64,000 nt of DNA from Maritimibacter sp. 55A14 (GTDB taxonomy: Bacteria > Pseudomonadota > Alphaproteobacteria > Rhodobacterales > Rhodobacteraceae): contig NZ_QEYE01000014.1 of NCBI RefSeq assembly GCF_003122205.1, positions 1 to 64,000 on the forward strand. Direction: 5' to 3'. Numbering within the stretch: the first letter of the stretch is position 1; each line of letters starts with the position of its first letter. Positions 1 through 8,381 of the stretch are shown in pieces. The translations under genes and the position numbers were made by a program. A model generated the notes under the pieces. It had not been told where the DNA came from and did no database searches. It worked only from the letters and a program-made list of their open reading frames with translations.

Positions 1-120
1 GCCTCTCGGCAGCTTGCGCTGTGTCGAGCGATGCTGACGCAGCACGCGGCAGGCCCGACGCTCCGACACCCGGAGCTGACCCCGCACATGATCGATGCAG
101 GCGCGGCGGCGGGCGGGGCT
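1..120 (-). mobile_element. IS3-family transposase OrfB, N-terminal part, cut by window edge
   Basis: The minus strand here reads, one frame back from the upstream OrfA, as a stretch with VRGQLRVSERRACRVL followed by RSTQRK. This is the typical start of IS3-family OrfB, a DDE transposase made as an OrfAB fusion by -1 frameshifting. Only about 40 residues lie in the window, so the DDE catalytic core is outside. I did not identify the slippery site, so the exact fusion point is unknown. No in-frame stop is visible in this part. Whether the element is intact cannot be judged from here. Confidence 0.75.
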
Positions 121-398
121 CAGAAGTTTCCCCGTGCGGCCTCCGTCAGGATGAGCTTGTCGAGCGTCAGGTCCGAGACCGCTTTCCTGAGCCGCTCGTT
201 CTCCTTCTTGAGCCGCTTGAGTTCCTTCAGTTGGTCGGTTCCCATCCCGCCATACTGCTTGCGCCATCGGTAGTAGGTCTGCTCGGTGATGCGCACCTCG
301 CGGATCGCATCCAGCCGCGCCATCCCTTGCCCGACAAGCACCTCAACCTGCCTCAGTTTCGTGACAATCTCCTCAGGCTTGTGCCGCTTCGTAGCCAT
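120..398 (-). mobile_element. IS3-family transposase OrfA
   Basis: This 92-residue protein has the usual OrfA layout. An N-terminal helix-turn-helix (about residues 8-50, containing ITEQTYYRWRKQYGG) binds the terminal inverted repeats. A leucine-zipper-like coiled coil follows (about 55-85, LKELKRLKKENERLRK). The OrfB reading frame overlaps its 3' end in the -1 frame, as expected for this family. The length is normal for a complete OrfA. The element is read leftward, out of the window. It has no obvious functional link to the catabolic genes that follow and is best read as an insertion that marks the left border of the island. Confidence 0.85.
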
Positions 399-420
399 TC
401 CGGTCCTCCGTTTTCCTAAA

Positions 421-454
421 CATTACGGCGGACCACTTTAGTGGGGGAAGATCA
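421..454. repeat. Probable terminal end of the IS3-family element
   Basis: Read on the minus strand from 454, the sequence begins TGATCTTCCCCC and leads within about 55 bases to the OrfA start. Ends starting with TGA and a pyrimidine-rich run are usual for IS3-family inverted repeats. The matching end is outside the window, so neither the repeat nor a target duplication can be confirmed. Confidence 0.45.
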
Positions 455-531
455 CGTGATCTGAACGGCGGCAGGATTCCACGGTAATGCCGTCATTGAG
501 CGGTCGTGGCCGGGGGGTGAAGGCCGGCGAT

Positions 532-1758
532 CTAGCGGTCCCGGCCGGGACCGGCCCGGCCCGGTGTGCCTGTCTCGGCGGAGATGAAATCGAGCGCCGT
601 CGCGAAGGCGACGCGCGCGACGTTCACCAGATCCGGGACCGGCACGAACTCGTCGGGCTGATGACAGACCCGAAAATCCCCGGCGCCGAAATTCACTGTG
701 GGAATGCCCGCGTCACAGACGAAATTGCGCATGTCGCTGCCATAGGGCGGGCCCCAGATCTCGGGCTCGGCACCAGTGATCTCACGTATGTTGCGTCCGA
801 GTGACTGCACGAGGTCGCTGTCGAGCGCGGTTTCCGTCGCCTCGTTGAGATCGACGAAGGCGACGTCCCAGCCGATGTCGTCGCGCCCGGCGGCGGCGCG
901 CTCCAGCATGGCGCGCAGGTCGCGTTCCACATTGGCCACGCTCTCGTCGGGCAACATGCGGCGGTCGACGGTCATCTCGCAGCCGCGCGCCGTGCTGTTA
1001 TGCGTCTCACCCAACTGCAGGCGGGTGATCCGGCAGCCGGGGCTGGCCAGCAGGTGGTGGGTCTTCTGGGACACCTCGGCATGGTAGGCTTCGACCTCGG
1101 CGGCGAAGCGCTGCACCACATGCATCAGATCGGCGGCGTCCGGCGCGGTCAGGCCGCAGTGGCACGCCGGGCCGGTCAGCGTGATCCGGTGCCAGCAGGC
1201 GCCCCTTGTGCCCGGCCCGATGCGGCTGTCGGTCGGCTCCATCGTGATGGCGGCGTCTCCCGTGTAGCCCTGGGCCAGCAGGGTCTTGGTCCCCGGCTCG
1301 TCGGTTTCCTCGCCCATCGGGAACTGCGCCATCAATGTGCCGGGAAGGCGCGCGCCGCTGTCCTTGAGCGCCTTGAGCATCGCCATGATGCTGGCCAGCG
1401 ATCCCTTCATGTCGCAACTGCCCAGCCCGTAGAGCCGATCGCCCACGCGGGTTCCCTCGAAGGGCGGGTAGGTCCAGAGCGCCGGGTCGCCTTCCGGCAC
1501 CGTGTCGATATGGGCGTTGAGGATGAAGGTCGGCCCATTGCCGTTGCCGCGCATCCAGGCCACGACCTGCGGGCGCTCCGGGTCGGGGGCGGGGATCAGC
1601 TCGGCCTCGATGCCCCAGCCCGTCAGCGTGTCGTGGATGAAGGCGGCGCAGGCTTTCTCCTCTCCCGGAGGATTGCGCGTCGGGATCGCGATCAGTTGGC
1701 GCGTCAGATCGACGATCAGGTCTTCCGACAGCGCCGCGATGATCTGGTCTCTGGTCAT
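532..1758 (-). CDS. M20-family zinc deacylase (ArgE/DapE/aminoacylase type)
   Basis: This 408-residue protein is a cytoplasmic metallopeptidase-type hydrolase, expected to cleave an N-acyl group from an amino acid or similar compound. The M20 two-zinc site is visible: NAHID (H83, with D85), the bridging Asp in CDMKG (D116), the catalytic GEE pair (E150/E151), MEPTD (E174) and a C-terminal His in VCHQPDEF (H366). The length is normal. It starts at an ATG preceded by GGGAAA and is read away from the regulator gene. A TGTATACA palindrome identical to those near the importer lies between its start and the end of the GntR gene, so it probably belongs to the same regulon. The substrate is unknown; ArgE or DapE themselves are unlikely because the context is catabolic. 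Confidence 0.85.
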   Translation of the reverse strand: MTRDQIIAALSEDLIVDLTRQLIAIPTRNPPGEEKACAAFIHDTLTGWGIEAELIPAPDPERPQVVAWMRGNGNGPTFILNAHIDTVPEGDPALWTYPPFEGTRVGDRLYGLGSCDMKGSLASIMAMLKALKDSGARLPGTLMAQFPMGEETDEPGTKTLLAQGYTGDAAITMEPTDSRIGPGTRGACWHRITLTGPACHCGLTAPDAADLMHVVQRFAAEVEAYHAEVSQKTHHLLASPGCRITRLQLGETHNSTARGCEMTVDRRMLPDESVANVERDLRAMLERAAAGRDDIGWDVAFVDLNEATETALDSDLVQSLGRNIREITGAEPEIWGPPYGSDMRNFVCDAGIPTVNFGAGDFRVCHQPDEFVPVPDLVNVARVAFATALDFISAETGTPGRAGPGRDR

Positions 1759-1792
1759 GAGTTTCCCGGTTGCTCTGGGTATGAACTACCCG

Positions 1793-1804
1793 GATGTATA
1801 CATC
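1793..1804. promoter_or_regulatory. Putative GntR operator 1 (TGTATACA palindrome)
   Basis: GATGTATACATC is a perfect 12-bp palindrome 35 bases upstream of the M20 deacylase start, in the short spacer after the GntR gene. The same TGTATACA core occurs twice in the spacer between the regulator and the importer. FadR/FCD-type GntR proteins bind short palindromes of this kind. Binding is inferred, not shown. Confidence 0.65.
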
Positions 1805-1887
1805 TGAAGCGATGCGGCCCGCAAGCGGTGGCCGTCGGTTTCGGGGCATATGCCGTGCGGGCGTTTCAGGGGGGCGGCAAAATACTT

Positions 1888-2553
1888 TCAGACGGCGAGC
1901 TCCTCTTCCTGTAGATCGTTCCGAAAATGCTGGGCCTGCCGGTCGATGCTGCCGGTCAGATGCAGCCAGCGGATATGGCCCACGGCACGCACATCGTTGC
2001 GCTGCAACGCCATGTACACATCGGTCATCTCGGCGATGAAATGGCCTATCTCGTCGCGCAGGTTCAGTTTCGGGATCGAGTGAACCCACAGTCTTGCGGT
2101 CAGATAGTAAAGTTTTTCAGTGACTTCCCTGAGCGCGGCATTCCCGCTGATCTGCTGGATCAACTCGAAGAACTTGGCGTTGAGCTTGGCGAATTCGGTG
2201 ACCGTCAGGGTGTCGCCGCGCACCTGGCATTGCCGCATGAGCGCGGCCACGCCGCGGCTCAGTGGGCGCGCATCCTCGACCGGCGACATCTGGCACAGCA
2301 GAAGGGCCATTTCCTTGCGCAGTTCCAGCGTCTGGAGCAGCGCCTCCGGTTCGATCTCCGTGACGATCGTGCCGACGCCGCGCCGTGCGTTCACCAGCCC
2401 CTGCGCCTCCAACTGGGCCAGAACCCCGCGAATCGGGGTCCGGCTGACATGAAACTCGTTGGCCAGTTCGATCTCGCCGAGCCGACTTCCGGGGGGGTAG
2501 GTCAGAAAGCAGATCCGGTCCCGCAGCTCGCGGTGTATCTCCTGTGTCTTCAC
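1888..2553 (-). CDS. GntR-family (FCD/FadR subfamily) transcriptional regulator
   Basis: This protein of about 221 residues has an N-terminal winged helix-turn-helix (about residues 5-75, with the motif FHVSRTPIRGVLAQLEAQGLV) and an all-helical C-terminal FCD ligand domain. I place the start at a GTG at 2553, six bases after an AGAGG ribosome-binding site; a TTG at 2559 would leave no spacer. It lies between the M20 deacylase and the divergent importer operon. Three TGTATACA palindromes flank it, two of them in its own upstream spacer. It probably represses deacylase, importer and its own gene until a pathway compound binds. The inducer is unknown. Confidence 0.85.
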   Translation of the reverse strand: MKTQEIHRELRDRICFLTYPPGSRLGEIELANEFHVSRTPIRGVLAQLEAQGLVNARRGVGTIVTEIEPEALLQTLELRKEMALLLCQMSPVEDARPLSRGVAALMRQCQVRGDTLTVTEFAKLNAKFFELIQQISGNAALREVTEKLYYLTARLWVHSIPKLNLRDEIGHFIAEMTDVYMALQRNDVRAVGHIRWLHLTGSIDRQAQHFRNDLQEEELAV

Positions 2554-2625
2554 GCCCAACCTCTTGATTCAACGACGGATTAAAGCCCAGCTTGATGCAG
2601 GGGTGCAGCCTTGCATCGGTTAAAT

Positions 2626-2633
2626 TGTATACA
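2626..2633. promoter_or_regulatory. Putative GntR operator 2 (TGTATACA)
   Basis: This perfect 8-bp palindrome lies in the divergent spacer between the GntR gene and ehuB, about 75 bases upstream of the regulator start. It suits autoregulation. It shares the right half TGTATACACC with operator 3. Confidence 0.65.
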
Positions 2634-2706
2634 CCGGTTTCTCCGTTCCGCAAGTTTATCGCCGGAATGTGCTAGAATCGCTTGACCGGGGACCGGAAAT
2701 TTCTGT

Positions 2707-2718
2707 GATGTATACACC
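2707..2718. promoter_or_regulatory. Putative GntR operator 3 upstream of ehuB
   Basis: GATGTATACACC contains the TGTATACA core and differs from operator 1 at one position of the 12-mer. It lies 36 bases before the ehuB start, where bound repressor would block transcription of the importer operon. Core-to-core distance from operator 2 is 83 bp, about eight helical turns, which could allow looping. Confidence 0.65.
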
Positions 2719-2753
2719 TAGAATAGCACTGCCACCAACAGAGGGGACTACCA

Positions 2754-3599
2754 ATGAGACGCGATTTCCTGAAACTCGCAGTATCCGCCGCCGCGCTGGC
2801 GTTCGCCGCGCCGATGGCCGCGCAGGCCGGACAGCTTATGGACCGGATCGAGGCGGGCGAGACGATCCGCATCGGCTTTGCCAATGAAGTGCCCTGGGCC
2901 TATCCGGGTGAGGGCAACGAGCCGCTGGGCTTCGTCAACGCCCATGCGCTGGGCGTGCTCGAACAAATGGGTTACACGGATATCGAGCCCGTCGTGACCG
3001 ATTGGGGCGGGCTTATCCCCGGCCTGAAGGCAGGCCGTTTCGATATCATCACCGGCGGCATGTACATCCTGAAAAGCCGCTGCGAGAACGTCAATTTCTC
3101 CGAGCCGATGGCGCAGGTCTCCGACGCGTTCATCGTGGCGTCGGGCAATCCCAAGGGCATCCAGACTTACAAGGATCTGATCGAGAATGACGCGGTCATG
3201 GTGACCGGTGCGGGCTTCAACACGGTCGAGGCCGCCAAGAAGGAAGGCGTGCCCGACGCGCAGGTGATGCAGGTGCCGGGACCGACCGAGATCCTTGCCG
3301 CCGTGCGCTCGGGTCGTGCCGATGCAGGCGCAGTGACCTTCTTCACCGCACAGGAACTGGCCGCGAATTCCGGTGGCGAGGTGGAGGTGACCAATCCCGC
3401 TGCCCTGCCTGAATGGACGCAGAACTGGGTGGGCATCGCCTTCCGCCCCGGGGATCAGGATTTCCTGGACGAGTTCAACGCTGCGCAGGACGCCTATCTG
3501 GGCTCCGACGAGATGCTCGCCGCGGTCGCACCATACGGTTATGACGAAAAAGTGCTTCCCGGTGACGCCTCGACGGAATGGGTTTGCGAGAACCGCTGA
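2754..3599 (+). CDS. ehuB: Ehu-type ABC importer, periplasmic solute-binding protein
   Basis: This 281-residue family-3 solute-binding protein starts with a twin-arginine-like signal (MRRDFLKLAVSAAALAFAA, cleavage near AQA), so it may be exported folded. The mature part has the typical order: IRIGFANEVPWAY ligand strand, GLIPGLKAGRFDIITGGMYI hinge region, then ENVNFSEPM. Architecture and operon order match EhuB, the ectoine/hydroxyectoine binding protein. The rest of the ectoine pathway is missing, so the ligand may be another zwitterion or N-methylated compound. AGAGGGG precedes the ATG. The gene heads the operon behind a TGTATACA operator and is followed by a strong hairpin, as is common for highly expressed binding-protein genes. 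Confidence 0.75.
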   Translation: MRRDFLKLAVSAAALAFAAPMAAQAGQLMDRIEAGETIRIGFANEVPWAYPGEGNEPLGFVNAHALGVLEQMGYTDIEPVVTDWGGLIPGLKAGRFDIITGGMYILKSRCENVNFSEPMAQVSDAFIVASGNPKGIQTYKDLIENDAVMVTGAGFNTVEAAKKEGVPDAQVMQVPGPTEILAAVRSGRADAGAVTFFTAQELAANSGGEVEVTNPAALPEWTQNWVGIAFRPGDQDFLDEFNAAQDAYLGSDEMLAAVAPYGYDEKVLPGDASTEWVCENR

Positions 3600-3615
3600 T
3601 CGCCATGTGAGAACC

Positions 3616-3636
3616 GGCGGGCCCGGCGGGCCCGCC
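3616..3636 (+). promoter_or_regulatory. Intergenic hairpin between ehuB and ehuC
   Basis: GGCGGGCCC and GGGCCCGCC form a perfect 9-bp stem with a 3-base loop directly after ehuB. There is no T-run, so it is more likely a 3' stabiliser or partial attenuator that keeps binding-protein levels above permease levels than a full terminator. Confidence 0.55.
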
Positions 3637-3665
3637 CCTATCGCCCGTCGGCGCGCGGAGGCCGT

Positions 3666-4331
3666 ATGTCCTACTGGGAGTTCCTGTCCGAATACGGCCC
3701 CCGTCTGATCGACGGAACGCTGGTCACCGCGGCGCAGTTCTTCCTCGCCGCGGCGCTGGCCATCGTGATCGCGCTGATCGCCGGGCTCATGAAACTCTCG
3801 CCGTATCTGCCGGTCCGCGCACCGGCCGTCGTGTATATCGAGGTGTTCCGCGGCACGTCGCTTCTGGTGCAACTCTACTGGATCTTCTTCGTGCTGCCGC
3901 TCTTCGGCGTCAGCTTCGACAAGTTTACCGCGGGCTTCGTCGCCGTCGGCATGAATCTCGGGGCCTACGGGGCGGAACTGGTGCGCGGCGGCATTCAATC
4001 GGTGCCCAAGGGGCAGTGGGAGGCCGCCTATTCCCTGTCGATGTCTCCGCTGCGCCGGATGTGGCGGATCATCCTGCCGCAGGCGCTGCTGAACATGCTG
4101 CCGCCCTGGGGCAACCTGCTGATCGAGCTTCTGAAGGGCACCGCGCTGGTTGCTCTGATTTCGGTCGCGGACCTGATGTTCGAGGCCCGGCAGATCAACG
4201 GCTCGACCTATCTTTCGGCCCAGACCTTCGGCTCCGCGCTGATTATCTATTACATCTTCGCGCGGCTCATCATCACGCCTTTCATGCGCTGGCTGGAACG
4301 GGTGATGCGGCGCAAGCTGGGGAGGGCCTGA
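3666..4331 (+). CDS. ehuC: Ehu-type ABC importer, permease subunit 1
   Basis: This 221-residue inner-membrane protein belongs to the HisMQ-type amino-acid permeases. It has about five hydrophobic segments and the cytoplasmic EAA loop (QWEAAYSLSMSPLRRMWRIILPQAL, about residues 118-142) that contacts the ATPase. GGAGG precedes the ATG. It is the third element of an ehuB-C-D-A operon and ends three bases before ehuD. The substrate is set by the binding protein and is not known for certain. Confidence 0.75.
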   Translation: MSYWEFLSEYGPRLIDGTLVTAAQFFLAAALAIVIALIAGLMKLSPYLPVRAPAVVYIEVFRGTSLLVQLYWIFFVLPLFGVSFDKFTAGFVAVGMNLGAYGAELVRGGIQSVPKGQWEAAYSLSMSPLRRMWRIILPQALLNMLPPWGNLLIELLKGTALVALISVADLMFEARQINGSTYLSAQTFGSALIIYYIFARLIITPFMRWLERVMRRKLGRA

Positions 4332-4334
4332 GCC

Positions 4335-5003
4335 ATGTTCGACTGGCGCTGGGACTTCACCTGGGAGATTCTGCCGCGGCTGTTCGAGGCGACGCTGAAC
4401 ACGATGATCGCCGCGGGCGCGGGCTATGCGATCGCGGTGGTGCTGGGGCTCGTGCTGGCGCTGGCGCAGCGCACGCCCTGGCGCGTGCTGACCTTCGTCG
4501 TGCGCGAGGTCGTGGAGTTCATCCGCTCCACCCCGCTCGTGTTGCAGATTTTCTTCGTTTTCTTCGTGGGGCCGCAATTCGGCATCCGGCTCGATCCCTG
4601 GACCTCGGGCATGATCGCCATCGGGCTGCACTATTCGGCCTATCTCTCCGAGGTCTACCGGGGCGGGATCGAGAGCGTGGCGAAAGGCCAGTGGGAAGCC
4701 TGCGCCTCGCTGTCGATGTCGACGCGCGACACCTATTTCCGGATCATCATCCCGCAGGCGCTGCCGCCTTCGCTGGCGGGGATGGGCAATTACCTGGTGG
4801 GCATCTTCAAGGACACCCCGATGCTCTCGGTGATCGGCGTGGCGGAGCTGATGCACACGGCCAACGCCATCGGGTCCGAGAATTACCGCTTCCTCGAACC
4901 CTATACGCTGGTGGGGGTGATCTTCCTCGCCATTTCACTGCCCGCCGCCGGTCTGATCCGGGTCTTCGAGGGCTGGGTCCGCAAGAAACTGGGAATGCAA
5001 TGA
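4335..5003 (+). CDS. ehuD: Ehu-type ABC importer, permease subunit 2
   Basis: This 222-residue membrane protein is the partner of the preceding permease. It carries the EAA loop QWEACASLSMSTRDTYFRIIIPQAL and about five hydrophobic segments. The start MFDW and the stretch ENYRFLEPYTLVGVIFLAIS resemble EhuD proteins. GGGAGG lies before the ATG. Its stop overlaps the start of ehuA by four bases, so the two are translationally coupled. Confidence 0.75.
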   Translation: MFDWRWDFTWEILPRLFEATLNTMIAAGAGYAIAVVLGLVLALAQRTPWRVLTFVVREVVEFIRSTPLVLQIFFVFFVGPQFGIRLDPWTSGMIAIGLHYSAYLSEVYRGGIESVAKGQWEACASLSMSTRDTYFRIIIPQALPPSLAGMGNYLVGIFKDTPMLSVIGVAELMHTANAIGSENYRFLEPYTLVGVIFLAISLPAAGLIRVFEGWVRKKLGMQ

Positions 5004-5815
5004 TGGACGACCTGACGCAATATCCCCTGACGCTGGAGGGAGCGGACGCGCCGATGGTCAGCTTCCGCAACGTGACCAAGCGCTACGGCTCGCTCACCGT
5101 CCTGGAAGGGCTCGACCTGGATGTGGCCGAGGGCGAGATGATCGCGATCATCGGTCCGTCCGGGTCCGGCAAGACGACTGTGCTGCGGATGCTGATGCTG
5201 GAGCGCATCCAGGAGGGTGTGATCTATGTGGACGGCAAGCCGATCACCCATCAAGCGAAGAACGGCAAGCTGGTTCCGGCAAGCGACCGCTACCTGCGCC
5301 GCGCGCGTGAGCCGATCGGAATGTGCTTCCAGCATTTCAACCTCTTCCCGCACATGACCGCGCTGCAGAACTGTATGGAGGGCCCGGTGCAGGTGCTGGG
5401 CATGTCGCGGCGCGACGCGCGGGAGCGCGCGGAGGACCTGCTGGAGATGGTGGGCATGATCGACAAGAAGGATCAGCACCCCTCGCGGCTTTCGGGCGGT
5501 CAGCAGCAGCGGGTGGCCATCGCCCGCGCGCTGGCGATGCGGCCCAAGGTGATGCTCTTCGACGAGGTGACATCGGCGCTCGACCCCGAAGTGATCGGCG
5601 AGGTGACGAATGTCATCAAGAAACTGGTGACCGAGCACAATCTGACCATGCTGATGGTCACGCACCAGATGGGCTTTGCGCGCGATATCTCTGACCGGGT
5701 GTGTTTCTTCTATGGCGGCCGCATCGAGGAGCAGGGCAAGCCGGCGGAGTTGTTCGACAACCCGCAAAGGGAGCGCACGCAACAATTCCTCTCGGCGGTC
5801 AAATCGGCCGATTGA
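5000..5815 (+). CDS. ehuA: Ehu-type ABC importer, ATP-binding subunit
   Basis: This 271-residue ABC ATPase has Walker A GPSGSGKTT (residues 52-60), signature LSGGQQQR, Walker B VMLFDEVTSALD and the switch His in MVTHQ. The insert around NGKLVPASDRYLRR and the stretch FQHFNLFPHMTALQNC are close to EhuA proteins. There are two in-frame ATGs at 5000 and 5003; the first overlaps the ehuD stop and is taken as the start. It powers import from the periplasm. The spacer of about 120 bases before the M24 gene holds a small GC hairpin (GCCCGG ... CCGGGC, 5899-5915). Confidence 0.85.
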   Translation: MMDDLTQYPLTLEGADAPMVSFRNVTKRYGSLTVLEGLDLDVAEGEMIAIIGPSGSGKTTVLRMLMLERIQEGVIYVDGKPITHQAKNGKLVPASDRYLRRAREPIGMCFQHFNLFPHMTALQNCMEGPVQVLGMSRRDARERAEDLLEMVGMIDKKDQHPSRLSGGQQQRVAIARALAMRPKVMLFDEVTSALDPEVIGEVTNVIKKLVTEHNLTMLMVTHQMGFARDISDRVCFFYGGRIEEQGKPAELFDNPQRERTQQFLSAVKSAD

Positions 5816-5937
5816 CCATGAAAACCACGTTCATGCGGCGCCTGTCCGGCGGACAGGCCGCGCCCCCGCTGTGACCCTGGTTCCTTACACCCTGCCGCGC
5901 CCGGACGGTCCGGGCCGAATTTCAAGGTCTGACTGAC

Positions 5938-7083
5938 ATGCACAAGAACCCGTTTTCCGATGCCGAGCTTGCGCGGAGGCTTGACGCCACGCGCCGTCAG
6001 ATGGAGACGCGGCAACTCGACATCGCGGTCTTCTCCGCGCCCGAGAGCGTCTTCTACCTGACCGGGCTGGATCACTGGGGGTATTTCGCGCCCCATCACC
6101 TGGTCGTGCCGCTGGCTGGCGAGCCGGTGCTGATCACCCGCGAGATGGAGCGTGTGAGTATTGAAAACCAGGTGCGCAACGCCGCCTTCCGGGGCCATAG
6201 CGACAGCGAAAGCGCGGCCGATTGTCTGGCGGGCCTGCTGGCGCGGATGCCGGGTGTGCGGATCGGCATCGAGGCGCAGAGTACGGGGCTCAGCGATGCG
6301 GCGGGCCGGGCGCTGCGCGCCGCGATGGACGGGCGGGCGTTCGAGGATATCTCGGACCTCTCGCCGCACATGCGGCTGGTCAAGAGCGACGAGGAGATGG
6401 CCCTGATGCGCCGCGCGGCGGTGGCCTCCGACGCCGCAGCGATGGCGGCGGTCGCGGCCATCCGGGACGGTGCGCGCGAGGCGGATGTGGCGGCCGAGGC
6501 GGTGGCGGCGATGACCCGCGCGGGCGGCAACCCGCCGGGATTCGGCCCCTTCATCCGCCCCGACGCCCGGCTGGGCGAGGAGCATACGACATGGGGCGAG
6601 GGCCGCTATGCGAAGGGCGAGCGCGTCTTCATGGAGCTTGCCGGCTGCGTCTCGCGCTACCATGCGCCACTGGGCCGGCTGGTGCATATCGGCAGTATCC
6701 GGGACGAGGACGCGCGAATGGCCGAGACGTGCAAGATCGCCTTCGACGCGGTCCGCGCGGCGCTGCGGCCCGGCGCGCGGGCCCGCGATGTCTATGCCGC
6801 CTGGCAGGATGTGGCGGACGCGGCGGGAATGGCGCATTACCGGCGGCACCATTGCGGCTACCTGGTGGGGATCGGCCTGCCGCCCTCCTGGACCGGGGGC
6901 AACTCGGTCACCGGGCTGCGCCACGATTCCGACCTCGAAATCGTGACCGGCATGAGCTTCCACATCCTCAGTTGGCTGATGGGCACCGGCAAGGGCGATT
7001 TCTTCATGTCGAACTGCGTGCTGCTCGGCCCCGATGGGGCGGAAGTGCTGACGCGCACGCCGTCCGGGCCGCAACTGGTCTGA
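5938..7083 (+). CDS. M24-fold hydrolase related to creatinase and ectoine hydrolase (DoeA/EutD)
   Basis: This 381-residue protein has the two-domain creatinase/prolidase layout: an N-terminal domain (1-150) and a pita-bread domain (155-381). His216 in EEHTTW sits where creatinase has its catalytic His and DoeA has APHLTW. The Asp pair that binds metal in true M24 aminopeptidases is not conserved (the region reads MELAGCVSRYHAPLGR), so it is probably a metal-free C-N hydrolase rather than a peptidase. It lies between the Ehu-like importer and sarcosine oxidase. Hydrolysis of an imported amidine, lactam or cyclic amidine to an N-methyl amino acid would link the two. Creatine is a candidate substrate but not proven. 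Confidence 0.75.
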   Translation: MHKNPFSDAELARRLDATRRQMETRQLDIAVFSAPESVFYLTGLDHWGYFAPHHLVVPLAGEPVLITREMERVSIENQVRNAAFRGHSDSESAADCLAGLLARMPGVRIGIEAQSTGLSDAAGRALRAAMDGRAFEDISDLSPHMRLVKSDEEMALMRRAAVASDAAAMAAVAAIRDGAREADVAAEAVAAMTRAGGNPPGFGPFIRPDARLGEEHTTWGEGRYAKGERVFMELAGCVSRYHAPLGRLVHIGSIRDEDARMAETCKIAFDAVRAALRPGARARDVYAAWQDVADAAGMAHYRRHHCGYLVGIGLPPSWTGGNSVTGLRHDSDLEIVTGMSFHILSWLMGTGKGDFFMSNCVLLGPDGAEVLTRTPSGPQLV

Positions 7084-7116
7084 CCGCGCGGTGCAGCGGA
7101 TGAGGGGGTTTGAGAT

Positions 7117-8370
7117 ATGAAGCGTTTCTCCGGGCTGCGCATCCTGGCCGAAGGGCTGACCGGCAATGCCGGGTGGCGGCCGCACTGGCGCGATGCCGCA
7201 CCGGCGGAGGCTTATGACATCGTGATCGTGGGCGGCGGCGGGCACGGGCTGGCCACCGCCTATCACCTGGCCGAGACGTATGGCGAGGCGCGCATCGCCG
7301 TGGTGGAGAAAGGCTGGATCGGCGGCGGCAATGTGGGGCGCAACACCACCGTGGTGCGCGCCAACTACCTGTTGCCTGCCAACCAGCGTTTCTACGCGCT
7401 GAGCCTGCGCATGTGGGAGCGCTTCGAGCAGGAGTTGAACTACAACGCGATGGTGTCGCAGCGCGGCATCCTCAATCTCTATCACAGCGACGGGCAGCGC
7501 GACGCCTATATCCGGCGCGGCAACGCAATCCGCTTCTCCGGCGCGGACGCCGAGCATCTGGACCGCGCCGCGCTGGAACGGATGTGGCCATTCTTCGACT
7601 ACGACAACGCTCGATTCCCGATCCGCGGCGGGCTCTGGCAGCCGCGCGGCGGCACGGTACGACACGATGCAGTGGCCTGGGGCTATGCGCGGGCAGCTTC
7701 GGCGCGGGGCGTTGATATCGTCCAGAACTGCGAGGTGACGGGCTTCGACATCCAAGGCGGCCGGATTGCCGGGCTGCGCACCAGCCGCGGCGCGATCGGC
7801 GCGGGCCGGGTCGGCATCTGCGTGGCGGGCCATTCCAGCCGCGTGATGGAGATGGCGGGCATGAACCTGCCGGTCGAAAGCCATGTGCTCCAGGCGTTCG
7901 TGTCGGAGGGGCTCAAGCCCTGCATTCCGGGCGTCATCGGCTTCGGCGCCGGGCATTTCTACATCAGCCAGTCCGACAAGGGCGGGCTGGTCTTCGGCGG
8001 CGATCTGGATGGCTACAATTCCTATGCGCAGCGCGGCAACCTGCCGATGGTGGAACATGTCTGCGCTGGCGGCATGGCCTTGATGCCGATGATCGGGCGG
8101 GCGCGGCTCTTGCGCATGTGGGGCGGCGTGATGGACATGACGATGGATGGCTCGCCGATCATCGACCGCACGCCGGTGGAAGGGCTCTTCTTCAATGGCG
8201 GCTGGTGCTATGGCGGCTTCAAGGCGACGCCCGCATCGGGCCTTGTCTTCGCCCATCTGATTGCCACCGGAACCCCGCACGAGGCCGCGGCGGATTTCCG
8301 GCTGGACCGTTTCGCGCGCGGCCATCTGATCGACGAGGCCGGCAGCGGCCCGCAGCCCAACCTGCACTAG
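7117..8370 (+). CDS. soxB: Sarcosine oxidase beta subunit (FAD/FMN oxidoreductase)
   Basis: This 417-residue flavoprotein is the catalytic subunit of the heterotetrameric enzyme, which oxidises an N-methyl amino acid and passes the methylene group to tetrahydrofolate bound by SoxA. It has the Rossmann motif VIVGGGGHGLATAY (about 37-50), the conserved GGGNVGRNTTVVRANYL region and a C-terminal FAD motif (NGGWCYGGFKATPASG). His183 in TVRHDAVAWG lies where FMN is expected to be covalently attached. GAGGGGG precedes the ATG. It is followed by soxD, soxA and soxG in the standard order. The substrate may be sarcosine, dimethylglycine or another N-methyl amino acid. Confidence 0.9.
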   Translation: MKRFSGLRILAEGLTGNAGWRPHWRDAAPAEAYDIVIVGGGGHGLATAYHLAETYGEARIAVVEKGWIGGGNVGRNTTVVRANYLLPANQRFYALSLRMWERFEQELNYNAMVSQRGILNLYHSDGQRDAYIRRGNAIRFSGADAEHLDRAALERMWPFFDYDNARFPIRGGLWQPRGGTVRHDAVAWGYARAASARGVDIVQNCEVTGFDIQGGRIAGLRTSRGAIGAGRVGICVAGHSSRVMEMAGMNLPVESHVLQAFVSEGLKPCIPGVIGFGAGHFYISQSDKGGLVFGGDLDGYNSYAQRGNLPMVEHVCAGGMALMPMIGRARLLRMWGGVMDMTMDGSPIIDRTPVEGLFFNGGWCYGGFKATPASGLVFAHLIATGTPHEAAADFRLDRFARGHLIDEAGSGPQPNLH

Positions 8371-8381
8371 GAGACACGGCG

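Noticed and set aside
2748-4856. Long open frames opposite the importer, sox, kinase and GTPase genes
   Set aside because: These are shadows caused by high GC in third positions; the opposite frames have complete domains and ribosome-binding sites.
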